Shown piece by piece: positions 58,305 to 64,000 of a stretch of 64,000 nucleotides of DNA (the stretch's first letter is position 1; every line of letters starts with the position of its first letter). The stretch is from assembly GCF_900176475.1 (NCBI RefSeq), contig NZ_FWXX01000005.1, forward strand, positions 1-64,000, read 5' to 3'. The stretch is from Tropicibacter naphthalenivorans (GTDB taxonomy: Bacteria > Pseudomonadota > Alphaproteobacteria > Rhodobacterales > Rhodobacteraceae). The notes beneath the pieces were generated by a model that was not told the DNA's origin, searched no databases, and was given only the letters and a program-made list of their open reading frames with translations. The translations under genes and the position numbers were made by a program.

Positions 58305-59819
58305 ATGAGTGAATTGCTGACAGCGGCGCAAATGCGCGAAATCGAGCAAGCTGCCATTCAAAGTGGCAAAGTTTCCGGGCTGGAGCTGATGGAACGGGCC
58401 GGGGGTGGGGTTGTTGAGTCGATCTTAACCCATTGGCCGGACTTGTCCGAGGGGCGCTTTGACGCGGTGATTCTGTGCGGGCCGGGGAACAATGGCGGCG
58501 ATGGCTTTGTCATCGCGCGGCTTTTGGCGGCGCGGGGCTGGGCGGTGTCGGTTTATTTGCTGGGCGATGTGGACAGCCTGCCGCCGGACGCGCGCACCAA
58601 TGCCGCCCGCTGGGCAGAGCTGGGCGCGATTGGCGCGGTTGCCGATTACGGCGGCGCGGTGCCAGACCTGTTTGTCGACGCGCTGTTCGGCACCGGCCTG
58701 ACGCGCGGCATCGCACCAGAGGCTGTCGCGCCGTTCGAAGCGCTGTTCGAGGGTGGGGCCCGCACCGTGGCCGTCGATGTGCCCAGCGGTGTGTGCTCGG
58801 ATTCTGGGCGGGTGCTGGGGCAGGGCGTGGCCGTGCAGGCCGATCTGACTGTCAGCTTTCACCGCGCCAAGCTGGGGCATGTCCTGGCCGAAGGGGCCGA
58901 GCAGGCGGGCAGCTTGGTTGTCCATGACATCGGGCTGACCGAAGGCTGCGCCGAGGCCGCGCAATTGGTCACCCCGCCCACGACGCTGGAGGTCGGCAAG
59001 GGCGGCGCCCATAAATACGACAGCGGCCATGCGATTGTGCTGGGCGGTGCGCCCGGCCAAGGCGGCGCGGCCCGGATGGCGGCGCGCGGGGCGTTGCGGA
59101 TCGGCGCGGGGCTGGTGACTCTGGCCTGCCCGTTGCGCGCGGTGGCCGAAAACGCGGTGCATGTGAACGCTATCATGCTGCGCGGCATGGACGGCCCGCA
59201 CGGGCTGCACGAGATCCTCGAAGATCACCGCGTCTCGGCGCTGTGCCTTGGGCCGGGGCTTGGGTTGACGCAGGCGACCGCCGAGCTGGTCAAGGTGGCC
59301 TTGCAGTCGGGCTTGCCGGTGGTGCTGGACGCCGACGCTTTGTCCCGGTTTCAGCGCCAGCCGCAGGCGTTGTTCGATATGCTGCACGGTGACGTGGTGC
59401 TGACCCCGCACATGGGAGAGTTCGCGCGCCTGTTCCCCGATCTGGCCGAGCGATTGGAGGATGACGCCGAGAGCGGTCCGGCCTTTTCCAAGGTGGACGC
59501 GGTGCGCGAGGCGGCGGCGCGGGCGGGCTGCGTGGTCTTGCTCAAGGGGGCGGACACGGTGATCGCGGACCCGGCAGGCGCCTGCGTGGTGCATTCGGCC
59601 CATGGCGCGCGGTCGGCGCCTTGGCTGGCGACGGCGGGGGCGGGCGATGTGCTGGCGGGGTTCATCTGCGGGCTGATGGCGCGGCATGTGCCCGCCTTTG
59701 CCGCGGCGGAACTGTCCGCTTGGCTGCATGTAGAGGCGGCGCTGTCCTTTGGTCCCGGCCTGATCGCCGAGGATCTGCCCGAAGAGCTGCCCAAAGTCTT
59801 GCGCGCGCTGAACGCCTAG
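58305..59819 (+). CDS. nnr: Bifunctional NAD(P)H-hydrate repair enzyme (epimerase and ADP-dependent dehydratase)
   Basis: A 504-residue fusion that repairs hydrated NADH and NADPH. The N-terminal epimerase (about 1-210) has QMREIEQAAIQSGKVSGLELMERAG and GPGNNGGDGFVIARLL. The C-terminal dehydratase (about 220-500) has GGAHKYDSGHAIVLGGAPGQGGAA, LTPHMGEFARLFPD and ATAGAGDVLAGFICGLMA, the ribokinase-like nucleotide site. Length and order match the usual proteobacterial fusion. It is divergent from glnB with 168 bp between starts. Confidence 0.96.
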   Translation: MSELLTAAQMREIEQAAIQSGKVSGLELMERAGGGVVESILTHWPDLSEGRFDAVILCGPGNNGGDGFVIARLLAARGWAVSVYLLGDVDSLPPDARTNAARWAELGAIGAVADYGGAVPDLFVDALFGTGLTRGIAPEAVAPFEALFEGGARTVAVDVPSGVCSDSGRVLGQGVAVQADLTVSFHRAKLGHVLAEGAEQAGSLVVHDIGLTEGCAEAAQLVTPPTTLEVGKGGAHKYDSGHAIVLGGAPGQGGAARMAARGALRIGAGLVTLACPLRAVAENAVHVNAIMLRGMDGPHGLHEILEDHRVSALCLGPGLGLTQATAELVKVALQSGLPVVLDADALSRFQRQPQALFDMLHGDVVLTPHMGEFARLFPDLAERLEDDAESGPAFSKVDAVREAAARAGCVVLLKGADTVIADPAGACVVHSAHGARSAPWLATAGAGDVLAGFICGLMARHVPAFAAAELSAWLHVEAALSFGPGLIAEDLPEELPKVLRALNA

Positions 59820-59833
59820 CCCCGGAATGGACA

Positions 59834-59854
59834 AGGGCGGGGAAGTCCCGCCCT
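59834..59854. terminator. Hairpin between the nnr gene and the Hint gene
   Basis: AGGGCGGG and CCCGCCCT with a GAAGT loop lie between the two convergent stop codons (59819 and 59862). It probably acts for both; a weak T-run follows on neither strand. Confidence 0.65.
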
Positions 59855-59861
59855 CACTCTC

Positions 59862-60362
59862 TTATACTGTGGCCATTTCCTGCGTGGCCGAGGCGACCTC
59901 TAGCCCGTCGGCATAAAGGATGTGCGGCGCGTCAAAGACCAGTTCCACCGTCTCCATCTCGACCTCGCCAAGGTCGCGGACGAATTCGCCATCGACCAGA
60001 CGCGCCACCGGCACCAAGGCTTGGGACGCGCCGAACAGCGTTTCCGCCCGCCAGTCGCGCACTAGCAGTTCCTGCGTCGCCGGGAAAACCGCGTCACGGT
60101 CGGGGCGGGTATTGCCCAGCGAGCCGGCCTTGATCCCCACGGCGGGGAGTTTGCGGCGAATGCGGCGCACCTGTTTGACCACGGCCATGCCGCTGTCACG
60201 GGTGATGACGCGGTCGCCTTCGTTGATGAATTCCACCGGAAGCGCGCCGTCCAAGGTCAGCACGACGGTGCCAGCCATCAATGCGTTTTTCGCGGATTCG
60301 GGCGCAACATGACGTGCGGGGCGGATTGCCCCCTGTGCACGCCGGACCGTTTTCGGTTCCAT
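59862..60362 (-). CDS. Stand-alone Hint-domain protein with degenerate active site
   Basis: A 166-residue protein consisting almost entirely of a Hint_2-type domain. NALMAGTVVLTLDGALPVEFINEGDRVITRDSG corresponds to the Hint start CFTPGTRILTDTGYRPIEDLRPGDLIMTRDDG of the RTX-Hint protein at 33492-36110. The Cys nucleophile is replaced by alanine (residue 27), and the block-B histidine region VSPQHRM is VFPATQE. Cys1-based autoprocessing should therefore be impossible. The ATG at 60362 follows a ribosome-like region and removes a non-family extension to 60407. The role is unknown: it may be a relic or a binding module. Confidence 0.75.
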   Translation of the reverse strand: MEPKTVRRAQGAIRPARHVAPESAKNALMAGTVVLTLDGALPVEFINEGDRVITRDSGMAVVKQVRRIRRKLPAVGIKAGSLGNTRPDRDAVFPATQELLVRDWRAETLFGASQALVPVARLVDGEFVRDLGEVEMETVELVFDAPHILYADGLEVASATQEMATV

Positions 60363-60539
60363 GGGCGTTCTTCCTGTACTGTTCTGCCTCAAGTTTTTCT
60401 GCCACATTATGGCAACAATGGGTAAATGTCGCGTCCTTTTTGGGTTTTAAGAGCATTCAATTTAACACGATTTTTCCTCTCGCCACTGCCGCAAAGCTTT
60501 GCTAGATACCGCGCATCGGCGGCTTTGGCCCCGACGGAT

Positions 60540-60624
60540 GCGGGTGTGGCGAAATTGGTAGACGCACCAGATTTAGGTTCTGGCGCCGCAAGGCGTGGGG
60601 GTTCAAGTCCCTCCACCCGCACCA
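60540..60624 (+). tRNA. tRNA-Leu (anticodon UAG)
   Basis: An 85-nt tRNA with encoded CCA. The acceptor stem GCGGGTG pairs with CACCCGC, the D-arm is GGCGAAATTGGTAGAC, and the anticodon loop TTTAGGT gives UAG within the CCAGA/TCTGG stem. A long variable arm (GCGCCGCAAGGCG-type) marks a class II tRNA, and the T-arm is GGGGGTTCAAGTCCCTCC. The anticodon reads CUA and, with wobble, other CUN leucine codons. Confidence 0.97.
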
Positions 60625-61020
60625 CAAAGCATTTGAAATTAAATAGAAATACCCTTCAGAGCCGCTAAGGTCAGGTGCTTTTGCCCGCCTTTGCGTGGGC
60701 CACGGGGCCGATGCGACAGAAACGCATTCGGCCCTTTTCAACAGCGAAAGCACGCGAAAATATCCTCGAGACTGTCGAACTGGTGGTCACCTTTGCCAGA
60801 ACGCCGAACGATCAGTTGGGCGGTGACAACGTAACCACGCGGCTGGGCGGCATCGGAGAGGGCATCCTGATCGGCGGCCCCGACGTGACGCGCCCCAAAC
60901 CCCTTGATCTGGGGGCAAACGCCGCTTTTTCAGGCATCCCAAAATTGGAAGGTGGGCCTTTCGTGCAAGGCGTCCATCCGTGCCGTCACGTTCCGTGCAA
61001 ACCGGCGGATTCCAGTTGAC
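60625..61020. other. 396-bp stretch between tRNA-Leu and the RTX gene
   Basis: No convincing gene. A plus-strand frame at 60675-61019 has no domain or RBS support and is rejected. No recombinase or direct repeat of the tRNA 3' end was seen. The CtrA-type site starts immediately after it. Confidence 0.45.
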
Positions 61021-61036
61021 TTAACGGAAAATTAAC
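61021..61036. promoter_or_regulatory. Predicted CtrA binding site upstream of the large RTX gene
   Basis: TTAAC-GGAAA-ATTAAC has the exact TTAA-N7-TTAA spacing, with the right half TTAAC complete. It lies 42 bp upstream of the RTX start codon. It is the second such site in front of an RTX gene in this window. Confidence 0.6.
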
Positions 61037-61078
61037 GACTGATGAGAGGCATTATTTTACCTCTTCGGGGCCAAGAAA

Positions 61079-64000
61079 TTGTCCAGCGATCCCCCCAGCG
61101 ATCAAGTGCAACTCTCGGGCGAATTTACCCACCCTGAAAATTATCTCAAATTCATAGACCTCTACAAAGGTTGGGCCGCGAACAATGAACGTGCCCAGAA
61201 CCCGCTGACCTTCGCTGAGCCGTTTGCCGAGACGTTGTTGGATTTTCTTAATCTGGTCACCGGCGAGGATCTGTCCCTTGAGGACAAAAAGTCGCCTTAC
61301 AAGCTCAACCCCTTTGATTTGGCGGATACGACCGCGACCGGCGCCCTGCCGATCGTGAACGGCATCATCAACCCGAACGATTTGATCGTCAAAACCCAAG
61401 GAGCCTCCGAGGATTTCAAGCAGTGGATCCTGGCCGACGCGGTAGAATGGGAAGAGGATTTTACCGGCCAGTATAGCGGTCAGAGTCTGCTGATCTTTGG
61501 CGGTGCGGCCAGCGACACGCTGAGCGGCAACAACACCTCTGACTTCATCTGGGGCGGCAAAGGCAATGACCGGCTGTTTGGCTCGCCCGGCTCCGACACG
61601 ATTTCGGGGGGCGAAGGCCATTACCAGGACTCGATCGAGGGCGGCGGCGGGAGCGATCTGCTCGAGGGCGGCGATGGGCCCGATCACCTGACGGCGGCGC
61701 GGGCAACGACATGCTGTACGCGGGCTACTCTGACGTTGTGATCGGGACATCGACCGAAATCACCCATACCCGGTCTTCGTCCATCGACTTATTCGAGGGG
61801 CTGTATAAGTTCTACCAATTCTACGACGACCCGACCGGCGCTACGGCCGACGCGCTGCTGGATGCAGGCTATTCGGAGGCTGTACAGTTCGGCGTCTCGG
61901 TGGCGCAGGTGGGGTTCACAGCCAGCCTCAAGGGCGTGGTCATTGGCATGGCCGTCGATAAGGCCACGGAAGCGCTGATCATGGCGTTTCGCTATATCTT
62001 CAACGAGACTCCCGAACAGAACTTCGGCACAACCGACATGCTGGAAGGTGGAGATGGCAACGACCTGCTTGTCGGCGATTGGGGGGGTGACATCCTTTAT
62101 GGCGGCTATGGCCACGATACGCTCTTGGGGGGGCAGCTCTCAGGATTTCCTGAATGGCGGGCCCGGCAATGACCTGATCACAGCCGGGAAAGGTTATGAA
62201 AACACGGTCGACACGCTGATTGTCGAAGCGGGCAATGACACGATCGACATGCCCGCGATCTACACCTGGCAACACGTGCCAACGCATAAATATGTGCCGG
62301 CCTACGACCAGTGGTATTACGACAAGATCCATATTACCGGCCCGGGCGCAATTGCCTATGGTGGCTATGGGGACGACGTGTATTACCACTATGGCGTGAG
62401 GAGTTATTCGAGTCCCCGTGACAAGGTGATCGTGGAATTTGCCGATCAGGGCTATGACATCGTTCATGTGGATCCGCTCGCGGACATTGTGGCCCAGCTC
62501 TACTTCGTCGAAGAAATCCATCTCGGATGCTCCAGCCTGAGCCGCGAGATCTACGGCACCTGGCAGGCGCAGGCGTTCTATGGCCTGCACCGCGGCGATA
62601 CGCTTTATGCGGGCGAGGGCGACGATACGCTGTATACGCGGGTCGACGTCGATCTGCGCAAGGAGAACGCCGAGTTTGAACACGTGATTGCCACCTACGA
62701 TGGCAACAGCGAGAATTCCAACCTCAATTTTCAGAACCTCGGCTGGCGCTTTGTTCGCGGCGAGCCATGGACCGTGCACGGGTCCGAGCGCGGCGATGAC
62801 ATCGTCGGCGGCGGCTCGCTCGACAAGCTCTATGGCTATGGTGGCGATGACAGCTTGGTTGGGGCCGGTCTGAACGATTATCTCTCCGGGGGCGAGGGCA
62901 ATGACTCGCTTTACGGCGGTGTGGACAATGACACGCTCTATGGCGATGCGGGCGACGATTATCTCGAAAGCGGTGCTGGCCATGACGAGGTGTACGGCGG
63001 CACCGGTGACGACACGCTGATCGGCTCGGATGGCAATGACACGCTGGCGGGCGGCGACGGTGATGACTTTTACCGCGATGTATCGCTGGGCTCTGTCATC
63101 ATCGAAGACGCGCTTGGCGGCGATGACACGCAGATCATCACCCAAGGCGCGACCCGGCAGGGCGAGAACGTCGAGCGGCTGATCTACGAGCGCAGCTATG
63201 TCCTTGGGGTCGAGGTTCGGCAGGATCTGTACGTCGAGGGCAACTCGGTGGGCAACTCGCTCAAGACCGGGATCGGCGATGACACGCTGCGGGGCATGGC
63301 GGGCGATGACACGCTGATGGGCGGCTCTGGCGCGGACCTGTACGAAGGCGGCGCGGGCCGCGACTTCATCGAGGACCGGGGCACCCGGACGGTGACCGAT
63401 GCGGACACCGGGATGCAGGTCGCCTCGGGGCTGGATGACACGCTGGACGGCGGTCTTGGGGCCGACTTCATGCGCGGCGGGCTGGGCAGTGACCTTTATA
63501 TCGTCGACAACGCCGGCGACGTGGCCCTAGACAGCGCCGAAGACGCGGGCGCCGAGGACACCGTTTGGTTCCACGCCTCCGAAGGTGATCTGACCTATAA
63601 CGCCAGCGTCATGAACATGCGCGAGGTGGAAACGCTGCGCATTGACCTGTCCGCTGCTGGCCAAGTCTCGCTGAGCACCGATGCGCGGGCCGACCATATC
63701 ATCGGCAACGCCGCCAGCGACACCATCGACGGCGGCTTTGGCAACGACCTGAACCTTGGCGGACGCGGGACACTGGGCCGCGATGGCCAGAGCCTGTCTG
63801 ACGTGCTGGGCGAGGAGGTCGCGGGTGACGACGCGCGCACCCATGACGTGCTGAAGGGCGGCGCCGGGGACGATACGATCTTTGCCTCGGTCGGGGATAG
63901 CGTCGATGGCGGCGCGGGGCAGGACGAGTTGTTCGTCAATGCCGCCGTTGGCCCGGATCAGATCACCAATGTCGAGCGCACCGTTTTCCTTGAGGCGGAC
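61079..64000 (+). pseudogene. Large RTX protein gene with two compensating frameshifts, running off the window
   Basis: The N-terminal unique part (about 135 codons, from a TTG start) leads into GGxGxDxL calcium-binding repeats that continue to the window end without a stop. Two frame changes interrupt it. At about 61690-61693 one base is missing: the frame ends as LTAARATT, whereas +1 gives LTGGAGNDMLYAGYSD. At the G7 run 62127-62133 one base is extra, because removing one G gives LLGGSSQDFLNGGPGND in the original frame. The sequence between is well-formed RTX coding in the shifted frame, so these are two separate indels. The cause may be real decay, homopolymer variation or assembly error. 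The product would be a large extracellular calcium-binding protein, possibly an adhesin. The start codon is uncertain. Confidence 0.8.

Noticed and set aside
60675-61019. 114-codon frame between tRNA-Leu and the RTX gene.
   Set aside because: No RBS, no family features, and Pro/Gly/Arg-rich read-through sequence.
60540-61020. tRNA-Leu as an integration site for an island.
   Set aside because: No integrase and no repeat of the tRNA 3' end was found downstream within the window.

Overview
This looks like chromosomal DNA of a marine-type Rhodobacterales alphaproteobacterium (Roseobacter/Rhodobacteraceae). The evidence is the heterotetrameric sarcosine oxidase operon soxBDAG, many RTX and Hint-domain surface proteins, a ccmI-ruvX-DUF1289 block, glnBA, a single-chain pntA with pntB, a DUF3445 heme N-demethylase, TTAA-N7-TTAA (CtrA-type) sites, and high GC with strong third-position bias. 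The genus cannot be named from sequence alone.

Layout. (1) Positions 1 to about 12,150 are an accessory region: a large serine recombinase, a complete IS256-family insertion sequence (27-bp inverted repeats, 8-bp target duplication), and a giant 2,493-residue protein combining a cold-shock-like domain, a DEDD exonuclease domain, a RecQ helicase and a UvrD/Rep helicase. It ends just upstream of the 5' end of dusA, a known integration target of islands. (2) 12.2-17.4 kb is core: dusA, a TSUP permease, an RTX protein behind a CtrA-type site, then ccmI-ruvX-DUF1289 on the other strand. (3) 17.5-25.6 kb: soxBDAG, a secreted protein, Fe/Mn superoxide dismutase, a RarD-type permease and a LOG-family enzyme. 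(4) 25.7-36.1 kb: a LysM envelope protein, an Atm1-type ABC exporter, malate synthase G, a PuuD-like amidotransferase, a HemG-like flavodoxin and an 872-residue RTX-Hint protein. (5) 36.4-44.5 kb: a two-subunit molybdenum hydroxylase, an SDR-sORF-kynU-kynA operon for tryptophan breakdown, and a periplasmic pair (metallo-beta-lactamase-fold protein lacking its metal-binding block, and rhodanese) behind an ATTC-N8-GAAT site of the sulfide-repressor type. (6) 44.6-52.6 kb: pntAB, a methyltransferase, bioY, an alpha/beta hydrolase-OsmC fusion, an EEP-family phosphatase/nuclease, a Nudix hydrolase and a DUF3445 enzyme. (7) 52.6-56.1 kb: four minus-strand envelope genes, including two apparent paralogues with a C-terminal membrane hairpin flanking a lytic transglycosylase. 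(8) 56.3-64 kb: glnBA, the NAD(P)HX repair enzyme, a degenerate stand-alone Hint protein, tRNA-Leu(UAG) and a large RTX gene with two compensating frameshifts that runs off the window.

Themes: one-carbon and amine use (sox, DUF3445), tryptophan degradation, redox balance (pntAB, nnr, sod), and an unusual density of RTX/Hint proteins, some apparently CtrA-controlled, with no type I secretion genes in the window. A dispersed intergenic repeat (hairpins plus GGATATTT...AGAGAAGAA) occurs four times, usually directly after a stop codon. The best candidates for undescribed biology are the giant two-helicase protein on the island, the metal-site-less MBL protein with its putative sulfide operator, the membrane-hairpin/transglycosylase cluster, and the 19-codon ORF inside the kyn operon.
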